DNA of 64,000 nt from Streptomyces laurentii (lineage in GTDB: Bacteria > Actinomycetota > Actinomycetes > Streptomycetales > Streptomycetaceae). Where the stretch lies: the NCBI GenBank assembly GCA_002355495.1, contig AP017424.1:5893501-5957500 (forward strand), in the 5' to 3' direction. The notes under the pieces were generated by a model. That model did no database searches and was not told where the DNA came from. It was given only the letters and a program-made list of their open reading frames with translations. The position numbers and the translations under genes are program-made. Positions 29,592-39,311 of the stretch are shown in pieces (the stretch's first letter is position 1; each line of letters begins with the position of its first letter).

Positions 29592-29638
29592 GGACGCCCG
29601 CCTTTCGTGCTGGTGCGCCGCTTGCTCTTGCGCCCCTT

Positions 29639-29674
29639 ATTCCAACCGATGTACTCATGTTATCCAGTTGGAAT
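29639..29674. promoter_or_regulatory. Candidate operator for the CGNR regulator
   Basis: ATTCCAAC at 29639-29646 and GTTGGAAT at 29667-29674 form a perfect 8-bp inverted repeat with a 20-bp spacer, in the A/T-richer gap between the divergent CGNR and arginase genes. The centre-to-centre spacing of 28 bp places both half sites on nearly the same helix face, suitable for a dimer of dimers. Assignment to the neighbouring regulator is inference. Confidence 0.5.
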
Positions 29675-29695
29675 TCCTTGATCGAAAGGACGGTC

Positions 29696-30616
29696 ATGCC
29701 CCCTGCCGTCGATATCGTCGCGGCCCCCTGGAACCTCGGCCTGCGCCCGCTCGCACCAGGACACGAGCCCGGCACCTGGCGCGCCCCGAGCGCCCTGCTG
29801 TCGGCGGGCCTGGAGGCCCGGCTGCGGCCGGCCCGGGTGGTGGAACTCGACCGTCCGCCGTACGCGTTCGACCCGCAGCCGGCGACCCGGATCCGCAACG
29901 GGGTGACCCTGCGCGCGTACACGCTGCGGCTCGCCGACGAGGTCCGGACCACGCTGGCCGCCGGCCGCTTCCCGCTCGTTCTCGGCGGCGACTGCAGCAT
30001 CCTGCTGGGCTGTCTGCTCGGGGCCCGCCGCGACGGCCGCTGCGGTCTGGTGCACCTCGACGGCCACAGCGACTTCCGGCATCCCGGGAACCACGACGCC
30101 GACGCCTCGCTCGGCTCGGCGGCCGGCATGGACCTGGCGCTGGCCACCGGCCGCGGCGAGCTGCTGCTCACCCACTGGCCGGAGGTGGGCCGGCCGCTGG
30201 TGGCCGACCGGGACGTGGTCCAGATCGGCGACCGGGAGGGCGGCGAGGGAGGGGAGCTGCCCCCGGGCTTCCGGCTCACGGCCGGGGAGATCGCCCACGC
30301 CGAGGCCGACGACGTGGCCGAGCGGGTGATCCGGCGGCTGGAGCGGCGTGGGCTCGACCGGGTCTGGCTCCACCTCGACTTCGACGTCCTCGACGAACGC
30401 GTCCTGCCCGCGGTCGACTCCCCGGGGAGCCCCGGCCTGGACTTCCCCCGGCTCACCCGGCTGGTCTCGGCCCTGGTCGGCACCGGTCGGATCATCGGAC
30501 TCGACGCCGCCATCTACAACCCCGAGCTCGACCCCGACGGCACGTACGCCGCTCCCCTCGCCGACTGCCTCGCCTCGGCCCTCGCCCCGCTCACGACCGT
30601 GGAGGTCTCCCCGTGA
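29696..30616 (+). CDS. Arginase/agmatinase/formiminoglutamase family protein
   Basis: 306 aa, ATG 29696 with GAAAGGA upstream. Ureohydrolase metal motifs are present in altered but plausible form: LGGDCSILLG (GGDHS in classical members), VHLDGHSDFR (DAHxD) and WLHLDFDVLDE (DxDxxD). These bind a dinuclear Mn centre that hydrolyses guanidino or formimino groups. The His-to-Cys change in the first motif is also seen in some actinobacterial members from memory. The next gene overlaps this stop, forming a two-gene operon. Confidence 0.88.
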   Translation: MPPAVDIVAAPWNLGLRPLAPGHEPGTWRAPSALLSAGLEARLRPARVVELDRPPYAFDPQPATRIRNGVTLRAYTLRLADEVRTTLAAGRFPLVLGGDCSILLGCLLGARRDGRCGLVHLDGHSDFRHPGNHDADASLGSAAGMDLALATGRGELLLTHWPEVGRPLVADRDVVQIGDREGGEGGELPPGFRLTAGEIAHAEADDVAERVIRRLERRGLDRVWLHLDFDVLDERVLPAVDSPGSPGLDFPRLTRLVSALVGTGRIIGLDAAIYNPELDPDGTYAAPLADCLASALAPLTTVEVSP

Positions 30617-31140
30617 GGACGCTGCTCGCCGACGGCCCCGACGAGCGCAACGCGGCCGCGCTGGCGGACTTCGGACGCCTGGCCGGGCTCTGGACGACCC
30701 TGATCACGTACCACCCCGCCGACGGCTCGCCGGTCCACTCCGTCAGCGGCGAATGGGAGTTCGGCTACGCCCTGGAAGGCCGGGCGGTCCTGGACGTCTG
30801 GCGGTGGCCCGGCCGCGCGGACCTCCCCGCCACAGGGCGCGCGCCGGACCAGGAGTGCGGTCTGTGCGTCCGGATCTGGGACCCGGGCCTCCAGCTGTGG
30901 CGGTTCACCTTCCACGGCACCGCCCACGGCGACGTGGTGCAGATGTACGCCCGCCGGATCGGCGACGAGATCGTCATGGAACGCGCCGTCGGCGGCGACC
31001 TCGTCCGCTGGACCTTCGGCGCCGTCACCGACGACACCTTCCACTGGCGCAACGAGCGCTCGTCCGACGGCGGACGGACCTGGCGGCTCGACCAGGAGGT
31101 CGACGCCCGCCGCGCGCCGGCGGAGCCCGACCAGGAGTGA
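30613..31140 (+). CDS. DUF1579/FABP-like hypothetical protein co-transcribed with the arginase-family gene
   Basis: 175 aa from GTG 30613, overlapping the upstream stop (GTGA). Pattern of alternating beta strands: GEWEFGYALEGRAVLDVWRWP, LQLWRFTFHGTAHGDVVQMY, DTFHWRNERSSDGGRTWRL. This resembles small lipocalin- or DUF1579-type barrels often found with regulators of stress or antibiotic response. It may bind a ligand. Function unknown. Confidence 0.78.
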   Translation: MRTLLADGPDERNAAALADFGRLAGLWTTLITYHPADGSPVHSVSGEWEFGYALEGRAVLDVWRWPGRADLPATGRAPDQECGLCVRIWDPGLQLWRFTFHGTAHGDVVQMYARRIGDEIVMERAVGGDLVRWTFGAVTDDTFHWRNERSSDGGRTWRLDQEVDARRAPAEPDQE

Positions 31141-31165
31141 GCCCACGACCCGTACGTATACGAAC

Positions 31166-31201
31166 GGCGCGGGCGGGACTCCGAGGAGCCCCGCCCGCGC
31201 C
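31166..31201. terminator. Bidirectional terminator
   Basis: GGCGCGGGCGGG at 31166-31177 pairs perfectly with CCCGCCCGCGCC at 31190-31201 around a 12-nt loop. It lies between the convergent operon end (31140) and the trypsin-like gene (31220). Confidence 0.8.
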
Positions 31202-31219
31202 GTCGTCAGGCCGCCCGGG

Positions 31220-32397
31220 TCAGCGGTTGGCGTACTTCGCGCTCATCTTGTCGTACAGCGTCTTGGCCTCGGGGCCGAGCCGCGGACCGGCCAGCCAGCC
31301 CGCCGTCACCGGACCGATGGAGGTGTTCGACACCAGCGCCGGCTTGCCGTCCTGGCCCGCGGCCACCCAGCCGCCACCGGACGAACCACCGGTCATGGAG
31401 CAGCCGATGCGGTACATCGTCGGCTGGTCGGTCTCCACCGACAGCCGGCCCGGCTTGTCCGCGCACTGGAACATCTTCTGCCCGTCGAAGGGCTTGCCCG
31501 CCGGGTAGCCGGTCGCCGTCATGCTCGCGATCTTCGGCACGGCCGGGGCGTTGAACTCCACCGGGAGCGCCGAGCCGACCGTCTCCTCCAGGGACTTGCC
31601 CGTGGAGCCCTTCTCCGGCGTCACGTGAAGCACCGCGAAGTCGTACGGGGCGCCCTGGCCGCCGGTCTGGCCGCCGCCGGCGATCCACTGGTCCGAGGTC
31701 TGCGCCCAGTCACTCCACCACACGCCGTACGGGGCGATCTCCTGGCGGGTCGCCTGCTCCAGCGCCGCGGTCGACTTGCCCGCGTTGTTGTACGACGGGA
31801 CGAAGGCGATGTTGCGGTACCAGCCGCCCTTCTTGCCCGCGTGCACGCAGTGGCCGGCCGTCCAGACCATGTTCGACTTGCCGGGGTGCGCCGGGTCCTG
31901 CACCACGGTCGCCGAGCAGACCATCGAGCCCTCGGGGCCGTCGAAGAAGACCTTGCCGGAGGCGGCCGCCGTCTCGTGGTAGGGAGCCGCGACCGGCTTC
32001 GCCCGCACCACGACCGGGGTCGGGTCCGTCACGCCCTTGTCACCGGAGATGTCCTCGGGGTCGACCGGCTTGTCCGGGCGCTCGGCGTCGCGCATCCGGT
32101 CCGGGTCCCACAGGTCCTCGATGATCGGGTTGACGAAGTCCTTCGCCTCACGCAGCCACTTGTCCCGGTCCCAGTTCTTCCACTCACCCCCGCGCCACTT
32201 GTCCATGTCGATCCCGTGATCCTTCAGACGCTGCTTCAGATCGTCCGGAATCGTGATCTTGCCGTTCGCGGTCGGGTCCGCGGCGGCGGCGGGCTTGTCA
32301 CCCCCGTGCCTTCCTCGGCCGGGCCGCAGGCCGTCGCCGTCAGCGTCAACGCCGCGACGGCGGATGCCGCGACCAGCAGCGGACGAATCGATCGCAT
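31220..32397 (-). pseudogene. Trypsin-like serine peptidase lipoprotein, frame disrupted at 32301-32305
   Basis: ATG 32397 gives a clear lipoprotein signal, MRSIRPLLVAASAVAALTL then TATAC with the lipobox Cys, followed by GPAEEGTG. The rest of the protein is in another frame: GDKPAAAADPTANGKITIPD onward through the S1 domain. That domain has catalytic His in MVWTAGHCVH, Asp in YDFAVLHV and Ser in MTGGSSGGGW. Adding one base to the five-C run at 32301-32305 (plus strand) joins the two seamlessly as EGTGGDKPAA. The intact protein would be about 392 aa, an extracellular membrane-anchored protease, possibly lost here or merely mis-sequenced. Confidence 0.8.
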
Positions 32398-32833
32398 CTC
32401 GTGATCCCCCTGGGACTACGTCAACTTGCATATGTGTGAACAGCGGCGGCGCGAAGGCCGCGCCGCGCGAAGCCCCCACTATGCCGGTGCGGGTGGGGAC
32501 GGCACGACCCAGGTCCGCGGTTCCGCCCCTTACCGGCTGTTGCCGTGCTGTTGCGGGGTTGTGATCCACCGTGCGCCGGCCCGCGCCGAGGAACTCGGCC
32601 GCCGACCGTGATCCGGGGCGCTCCGCGTCGTTGGTACGGACGGGGGACACGACGGCGGCTTCCGGGCCGCCATCGAGCCCGTCCCCGTACACCGAGTGAG
32701 CCGAAGGGCCCGCCGGGGGAAGGGCGCCGGGCGCGCCGCCTTCGAGGACGCGGAGGCGGCGTGAGCGGCGTCGCGAGCCCACCGCGCGGCCGCCCGGAGG
32801 CGTCCGAATCGTCACGCTGGAGGACACCGAGCC
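32398..32833. other. Divergent intergenic region without a supported gene
   Basis: 436 bp between the trypsin-like gene and the siderophore aminotransferase. It must hold both promoters. I looked for the Streptomyces iron-repressor (DmdR/IdeR) 19-bp box and saw none. Reading frames here lack sensible codon use or start sites. Confidence 0.4.
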
Positions 32834-34372
32834 GTGGCCGTCACCGAACCAGCTCCGGCCGTCGTACCCGCCGCACCCGTCGCGCGGACCTGCGGAGAGC
32901 GCCGCGAAGCCCCCGGCGAGGACCGCCCCGCGGACCCCCGCGAGGAGCATCCCGACCACCGCGCCGATCCGTCACGGGAGGGCGGGCGCCCGACCGGTGC
33001 CGGGGCCGGCGAGGGCATCCTGCGCCGCCAGGCCCAGCGCGAGTCCGCCGCCCGTACATACGCGCGTTCGCTGCCCATCGTCCCCGTCCGGGCCCGGGGT
33101 CTGACCATCGAGGGCGCCGAGGGCCGCCGCTACCTCGACTGCCTGTCCGGCGCCGGCACCCTGGCGCTCGGGCACAACCACCCCGTCGTCCTCGAAGCCA
33201 TCCGCAAGGTCCTCGACTCGGGCGCGCCCCTGCACGTCCTGGACCTCGCCACCCCGGTCAAGGACGCCTTCACGACGGAGCTGTTCGCCACCCTCCCCGG
33301 CGAACTCGCCGCCGACGCCCGCATCCAGTTCTGCGGTCCGGCGGGCACCGACGCCGTCGAGGCGGCCCTCAAACTCGTCCGTACCGCCACCGGCCGGCAC
33401 GACGTGCTGTCCTTCACCGGCGCGTACCACGGGATGACGGCGGGCGCCCTCGACGTGTCCGGCGGCGCCACCGGCGTCCGCGCCACCGCCCGGCTGCCCT
33501 ATCCGTACGACTACCGCTGCCCCTTCGGCGTCGGCGGCGAGCGCGGTGCCGAACTCGCCGCCCGCTGGACCGAGCACGTCCTCGACGACCCCAAGAGCGG
33601 CGTGCCGGCCCCCGCCGGGATGATCCTCGAACCGGTCCAGGGCGAGGGCGGCGTCATCCCCGCCCCCGACGGCTGGCTGCGCCGCATGCGCGCGCTCACC
33701 CGGGACCGCTCCATCCCGCTGATCGCCGACGAGGTCCAGACCGGCGTCGGCCGCACCGGCGCCTTCTGGGCCGTCGAACACAGCGGGGTCGTCCCCGACG
33801 TGATGGTCCTGTCCAAGGCCATCGGCGGCTCCCTCCCGCTTGCCGTCGTCGTCTACCGGTCCGCGCTCGACGCCTGGGAACCCGGCGCCCACGCGGGTAC
33901 GTTCCGGGGCAACCAGCTCGCCATGGCCGCGGGCGCCGCCACCCTCGCGTTCGTACGGGAGAACGGGCTCGCCGAGCGCGCCGGCCTCCTCGGCGCCCGG
34001 ATGCTCGCCCGGCTCCAGGGCCTCGCCGCCGCCCACCCCTGCGTCGGCGACGTCCGCGGCCGCGGCCTGATGATCGGCGTCGAACTCGTCGACCCCGAGG
34101 GCACCGGACCCGGCGACCACGTGCCGCCCCCCGACCCCGAACTCGCCGCGGCCGTCCGGCGCGCCTGCCTCGACCGCGGTCTCATCGTCGAACTCGGCGG
34201 CCGGCACAACGCCGTCGTCCGGCTGCTGCCCCCGCTCACCCTCACCGACGAGCAGGCGGCCGCTGTCCTCGACCGCTTCGCCGACGCGCTGGCCGCCGCC
34301 GAGAAGGCCCGCCGCGAGCGCCCCGCCACTGCCGCCCCGGCGCACCTCCCCGCCGCGCGGCCGCCCCACTGA
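32834..34372 (+). CDS. Diaminobutyrate--2-oxoglutarate-type aminotransferase of a siderophore cluster
   Basis: 512 aa from GTG 32834. Class III PLP aminotransferase: cofactor-binding GPAGTDAVEAALKLVRTATG, FTGAYHGMTAGALDVSGG, EPVQGEGGVIPA, IADEVQTGVGRTG, and the Schiff-base Lys in VLSKAIGGSLPLAVVV. The N-terminal 65 residues are a charged low-complexity extension. It most resembles RhbA/Dat, which makes 2,4-diaminobutyrate from aspartate semialdehyde. It heads a run of IucA/IucC, GNAT and IucA/IucC genes, so it likely supplies a diamine-type building block for an NRPS-independent siderophore. Confidence 0.88.
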   Translation: MAVTEPAPAVVPAAPVARTCGERREAPGEDRPADPREEHPDHRADPSREGGRPTGAGAGEGILRRQAQRESAARTYARSLPIVPVRARGLTIEGAEGRRYLDCLSGAGTLALGHNHPVVLEAIRKVLDSGAPLHVLDLATPVKDAFTTELFATLPGELAADARIQFCGPAGTDAVEAALKLVRTATGRHDVLSFTGAYHGMTAGALDVSGGATGVRATARLPYPYDYRCPFGVGGERGAELAARWTEHVLDDPKSGVPAPAGMILEPVQGEGGVIPAPDGWLRRMRALTRDRSIPLIADEVQTGVGRTGAFWAVEHSGVVPDVMVLSKAIGGSLPLAVVVYRSALDAWEPGAHAGTFRGNQLAMAAGAATLAFVRENGLAERAGLLGARMLARLQGLAAAHPCVGDVRGRGLMIGVELVDPEGTGPGDHVPPPDPELAAAVRRACLDRGLIVELGGRHNAVVRLLPPLTLTDEQAAAVLDRFADALAAAEKARRERPATAAPAHLPAARPPH

Positions 34373-34510
34373 CACCCCGCCGTACCCCGGACCGATGCCC
34401 CCCACCCGGCCCATTCCCCTCTCAAGGAAGCACCCCGTGAACCCGACCCCACCGCCGCCGCCACCGTCACCCCCGTCCCGTTCGAGGCGGCCGACGACCG
34501 CGGCGGCACG

Positions 34511-36363
34511 GTGACCGCCGAGCCGACGGTGCCGCGCCAGTACCTGGCCGGCCACCCCGTCCCGTACGAGCGGCTCGCCGGCACCGAGGGCACCGCCCTC
34601 GCCGCCGAGGTGTACGCGGCGGACGGCCCGGTCGCCGCCCCGTCGCACGACCCGCTGGACGACCCGGACCCGGTCCGGGCCGCCGACGCGGCCGCCGCCG
34701 AGAACCTGCTGCGCTGCTGGGTACGGGAGAACGACCTGCCCGCACCCGACGGCGGCACCCTGCGCGTCCCCCTCGCCGCCAGCGGCGCCACCCTGCGCGT
34801 CCCCGTCCACCACTGGTCGCCCACCGGCTGGCACCGCTTCGGCACCCCCGCCCTCGACGGGCTCCCGGCCGGCGCCCCGGCCCTCGACGCCGTCACCCTC
34901 GCGGCCCTGCTCAGCCGCGAGACCGGCCGCCCCGAGGGCACCGAACTCGTCGGCCGGGTCGCCGACTCCGCCCGCCGGACGGCCGAGTTCCTCACCGCCC
35001 GCCGCCGCGACCCGGGCCCCCGCCCCGAGGCCGACCTCTTCCTGACCGCCGAACAGTCCCTGCTGCTCGGCCACCCCTGCACCCCACCCCGAAGAGCCGC
35101 GAGGGCCTGTCCGAGTCCGAGGCCCGCAGCTACTCGCCCGAGACGCACGGCTCCTTCCCGCTCCACTGGATGGCCGTCGACCCCCGCGTCCTCGCCACCG
35201 ACTCGGCCTGGACGGAACACGGCCGGGCCGTCCCCGCCGCCCGGCTCACCGCCGGACTCGCCGAGGGCCTCCCCCTGCCCGACGGCACCGCCGCCCTGCC
35301 CCTCCACCCCTGGCAGGCCCGCGAGCTGCGCGAGCGCCCCGCCGTGGCCGCCCTGCTCGCCGCCGGACTGCTGCACGACCTCGGCCCGTACGGGGAGCAC
35401 TGGCACCCCACCTCTTCCGTCCGCACCGTGCACCGCCCCGGCGCCCCGGCCATGCTCAAGCTCTCCCTCGGCGTCCGGATCACCAACTCCCGCCGCGAGA
35501 ACCTGCGCAAGGAACTCCACCGCGGCGTCGAGGTGCACCGGCTGCTGCGCACCGGCCTCGCCGACCAGTGGCAGGCCGCCCACCCACGCTTCGACATCGT
35601 CCGCGACCCGGCCTGGCTGGCCGTCGACACCCCCGACGGCGAACCCGTCCCCGGACTCGACGTCATGATCCGGCACAACCCCTTCGCCCTCGGCGACGAC
35701 GCCGTCTGCATCGCCGCCCTCACCGCCCCGCGCCCCTGGCCCGGCGACCCCCGGATGCGGTCGCGGCTGGAGGTCCTGGTGCACGGGCTCGCCGCCCGGA
35801 CCGGCCGCGGCGTCCCGGCCGTCGCCGCCGAGTGGTTCCTGCGCTACCTCGACCTGGTGATCCGCCCGCTGCTCTGGCTCGACGGCCAGGCCGGCATCGC
35901 GCTGGAGGCCCACCAGCAGAACACCCTGGTCCTCCTCGACCCCGAGGGCTGGCCCACCGGCGGCCGCTACCGCGACAACCAGGGCTACTACTTCCGCGAG
36001 TCGCGCCGCGAGGAGCTGAGCCGCCGGCTGCCCGGCATCGGCGGCGTCAGCGACACCTTCGTCTCCGACGAGGTCACCGACGAGCGCTTCGCCTACTACG
36101 TCGGCATCAACAACGTCCTCGGCCTCATCGGCGCCTTCGGTTCCCAGCGCCTCGCCGACGAGCGCGTGCTGCTCGCCGCGCTGCGCCGCTTCCTCGCCGG
36201 TGCCACCGGCCTCGGCTCGCCGCTGCCGCGGCGGCTCCTGGAGGCGCGGACGCTGCGCTGCAAGGCCAACCTCCTCACCCGGCTGCACGGCCTGGACGAA
36301 CTGGTCGGTCCGGTCGACACCCAGTCCGTCTACGTCGGGATCGCCAACCCGCTGCACCTCTGA
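34511..36363 (+). pseudogene. IucA/IucC family siderophore synthetase 1, frame disrupted at about 35080
   Basis: The first frame from GTG 34511 encodes YLAGHPVPYERLAGTEGTAL and ends at LLLGHPC. The homologous protein then continues in the -1 frame: HPTPKSREGLSESEARSYSP (completing the ATP-binding GHPxHPxPKSREG motif), LPLHPWQARELRERP, MLKLSLGVRITNSRREN and EAHQQNTLVLLDPEG. One C missing after 35080 explains the break. GTG 34437 has a better ribosome binding site (AAGGAAG) and would join with one more base in the C run near 34448-34451, so the true start may be there. The intact enzyme (about 617 aa) would adenylate a carboxylic acid and condense it with an amine or alcohol. Confidence 0.82.
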
Positions 36364-36524
36364 CCCGCCCGGGCGCGGGACCCGCCGGGGCCCGCGCCCC
36401 GGCCGGTCCCGCGGCACCGACCCCGTACCCGATCCGCCGCACCCGCATTGCGTACCGCATCCGCCGACTTCAGCGCTTCCACCGATTCCACCGACTTCAC
36501 CGACGTCACCGAGAGGAGGGCCCC

Positions 36525-37205
36525 GTGCCTCCCCGCGCAGCGCAGCCCGGCACCGCGCACCCGTCCGGCGTCGGCCCGTGCCCCGGCCCCGCCACGGATC
36601 CCCGCCCGCCGGGGCAGCGTCGGACCGGGTCCGGCGACTTGCTCGACGACCTCGCGGGCTGGGCGCCGGTCGCCACCCCGGCCGGCGGCTTCCGGCTGGT
36701 CCCCGTGCGCCCGCACCGCGACCTGCCCCTGATCACCCGCTGGATGAACGATCCCGCCGTGGCCGCCTTCTGGGAGCTCGAAGGCCCGGCCGACGTCACC
36801 GCCGCCCACGTCGGCGCCCAACTCGCCGGCGACGGACGCAGCGTGCCCTGCCTCGGCGTCCTCGACGGCACCCCCATGAGCTACTTCGAGATCTACCGCG
36901 CCGATCTCGACCCGCTCGCCCGCCACTACCCGGCGCGGCCCCACGACACCGGCGTCCACCTGCTCATCGGAGGCGGCACCGACCGGGGCCGCGGCCTGGG
37001 CACCACGCTGCTGCGGGCCGTCGCCGACCTCGTGCTCGACCACCGGCCCCGGTGCACCCGGGTCCTCGCCGAACCCGACCTGCGCAACGCCCCGTCCGTC
37101 GCCGCCTTCCTCGGCGCCGGATTCCTGCTCGACGCGGAGGTCGACCTGCCCGGCAAACGGGCCGCGCTGATGGTCCGCGAACGTGCCCTGCGCCACCTCC
37201 TCTGA
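36525..37205 (+). CDS. GNAT N-acyltransferase of the siderophore cluster
   Basis: 226 aa from GTG 36525 with GAGGAGG upstream. After a Pro-rich start of about 40 residues it shows the siderophore-type acetyltransferase pattern (Acetyltransf_8): FRLVPVRPHRDLPLITRWMNDP, FWELEGP, PMSYFEIYRADLDPLARHY, the acyl-CoA loop GTDRGRGLGTTLLRA, and RVLAEPDLRNAPSVAAFLGAGF. Such enzymes (RhbD, IucB) acylate a primary amine or hydroxylamine of the siderophore building block. It lies between two IucA/IucC genes. Confidence 0.88.
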   Translation: MPPRAAQPGTAHPSGVGPCPGPATDPRPPGQRRTGSGDLLDDLAGWAPVATPAGGFRLVPVRPHRDLPLITRWMNDPAVAAFWELEGPADVTAAHVGAQLAGDGRSVPCLGVLDGTPMSYFEIYRADLDPLARHYPARPHDTGVHLLIGGGTDRGRGLGTTLLRAVADLVLDHRPRCTRVLAEPDLRNAPSVAAFLGAGFLLDAEVDLPGKRAALMVRERALRHLL

Positions 37206-37385
37206 CCGCCCTTCCCCCACCTCGCCCCGGCTCCGGCCGGGGCCCTTCCGCCTCAGGCCCCCGTCCGTCGTCCGTCCCGCCCCGGCCGCGTCACCGCTCA
37301 CCACCCGCCCCACCCGCCCCACCTGCCTCTCCGTCCCACCGCCCCCGACCGCCCACCCACGGCGGTCCCACCCCGAGGAGTCCCC

Positions 37386-39250
37386 GTGTCGACGTCCCCT
37401 GCACCCCTCGACTCCACACCCCCACACCCCCCGCCCGGGCGACCCTGTTCTGTCCCCCCGAACTCACCGCCGAGCGCTGGGATCGGGTATCCGCCCGGCT
37501 GCTCGCGAAGGCCCTCGCCGAGTTCGCGTACGAGGAGGTCGTCGTCCCGAGACCCGTCGAGGACGCGGCCCACGGCGCCGCCCCGGCGGAACCCGGCGGC
37601 GCACCGCGCGCCGCCGCCCCGGCCCCGTACACCGTCACCCTCGACGACGGCGCCACCCTCGCCTTCACCGCCCGCCGCGGCGCGTACCGAGGCTGGCGGA
37701 TCGACCCCGGCTCGCTCACCCTCGACGGCCGGCCCGCCACCGACCCGCTCGACTTCCTCGTCCGCGCCCGCCGTCTCCTCGGCCTCGACGGCGCCACCCT
37801 CGGCCACCTCATCCGCGAGCTCACCACCACCCTCGCCGCCGACGCCCGGCTCGACCACACCGCCCTGCCCGCCGCCCGGCTCGCCGAGCTGAGCTACGCG
37901 GAGCTCGAAGGCCATCAGACCGGTCACCCGTGGCTCGTCCTCAACAAGGGCCGGGTCGGCTTCGCCGGCACCGACGCCGCGCGCTGGGCCCCCGAGGCCC
38001 GCCGCCCCACGCCCCTCCCGTGGATCGCCGTCTCCACCCGCATCGCCTCCTACCGGGGCGTGACCGGCCTCGCCACCCCCGGCCGCCTCTACGCGCGCGA
38101 ACTCGGCCCCGAGGTCCGCGAGCGCTTCCGCGCCGTGCTGCGCGACCGCGGCCTCGACCCGGACGGCTACCTCGTGCTCCCCGTCCACCCCTGGCAGTGG
38201 GACGAGATCCTGCTGCCGCTGTACGCCCCCGCGATCGCCTCCGGCGCCCTCGTCCCGCTCCCCACCGACGGCGACCTGCGCCTGCCGCAGCAGTCCGTCC
38301 GTACCTTCCTCAACCTCAGCCACCCCGACCGGCACACCGTCAAGCTGCCGCTCTCCGTCCTCAACACCCTGGTCTGGCGCGGCCTTCCGACCGAACGCAC
38401 CCTCGCCGCGCCGGCGCTCACCGCCTGGGTCCAGGGCTTGCGCGACGGCGATACCTTCCTGCGCGACGAGTGCCGGATGATCCTGCTCGGCGAGGTCGCG
38501 TCCGTCACGGTCCGGCATCCGCTGTACGACCGGCTGCCCGAGGTCCCGTACCAGTACAAGGAACTCCTCGGCGCGATCTGGCGCGAACCGCTGCGGCTGC
38601 CCCCGGACGAACGCGCCCGTACGCTCGCCGCGCTGCTGCACACCGACCCGGCAGGCCGCGCCTTCGTCGCCGAACTCGTCGAACGCTCGGGCCTCGCGCC
38701 CCGCGCCTGGCTCCGCCGGCTCTTCGGCGCGCTGCTGCCGCCGCTGCTGCACTTCCTCTACCGGTACGGCACGGTCTTCTCCCCGCACGGCGAGAACGCG
38801 ATCGTGGTCTACGACGACCAGGACGTGCCCGTCCGGCTGGCGATCAAGGACTTCGTGGACGACGTGAACGTCAGCGCCGTACCCCTGCCCGAACACGCCA
38901 CGATGCCGGACGACGTACGCGGGGTGCTGCTCACGGAGGAGCCGGACTTCCTCACCCAGTTCATCCATTCGGGTCTGTTCATCGGCGTGTTCCGCTACCT
39001 GGCCCCGCTGTACGAGGAGCAACTCGGCGTCCCCGAACGCGATTTCTGGGCCCTGCTGCGGGCCGAGATCCTGCGCCACCAGGCCCGCTTCCCGGAGCTG
39101 AAGGAACGGTTCGAGCTCTTCGATCTCCTCACCCCGCGGATCGACCGGCTCTGCCTCAACCGCAACCGGCTGCACCTCGACGGCTACCGCGACCGGCCCG
39201 AGCGGCCGCACGCCGCCGTCCACGGGACCGTCCCGAATCCGCTGGCGTGA
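37386..39250 (+). pseudogene. IucA/IucC family siderophore synthetase 2, frame disrupted near the N-terminus
   Basis: GTG 37386 has GAGGAG upstream but its frame fails after about 12 codons. The homologous protein is in the -1 frame from ARATLFCPPELTAERWDRV onward, and that frame has no start codon nearby. One base missing from the C runs at 37419-37432 reconciles them. The remaining 600 residues look intact: EGHQTGHPWLVLNKGRVGF, LPVHPWQWDEILLP, LPQQSVRTFLNLSHPDRH, KLPLSVLNTLVWRG, HGENAIVVYDDQDVPVRLAI. It is an ATP-dependent NIS synthetase, probably catalysing the second condensation. Either a sequencing error or a fresh frameshift. Confidence 0.82.
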
Positions 39251-39311
39251 CCTGCGGAACGGACCGGGAACGGCCCCGGCTGTCAGTGCCGCCCCGTAGG
39301 CTGGAAGGGCT

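Noticed and set aside
32440..32959. Long N-terminal extension of the trypsin-like protein in the same frame
   Set aside because: The upstream sequence is rich in Arg/Gly/Ser with no start signal. A lipoprotein signal with good start and lipobox exists in the neighbouring frame.
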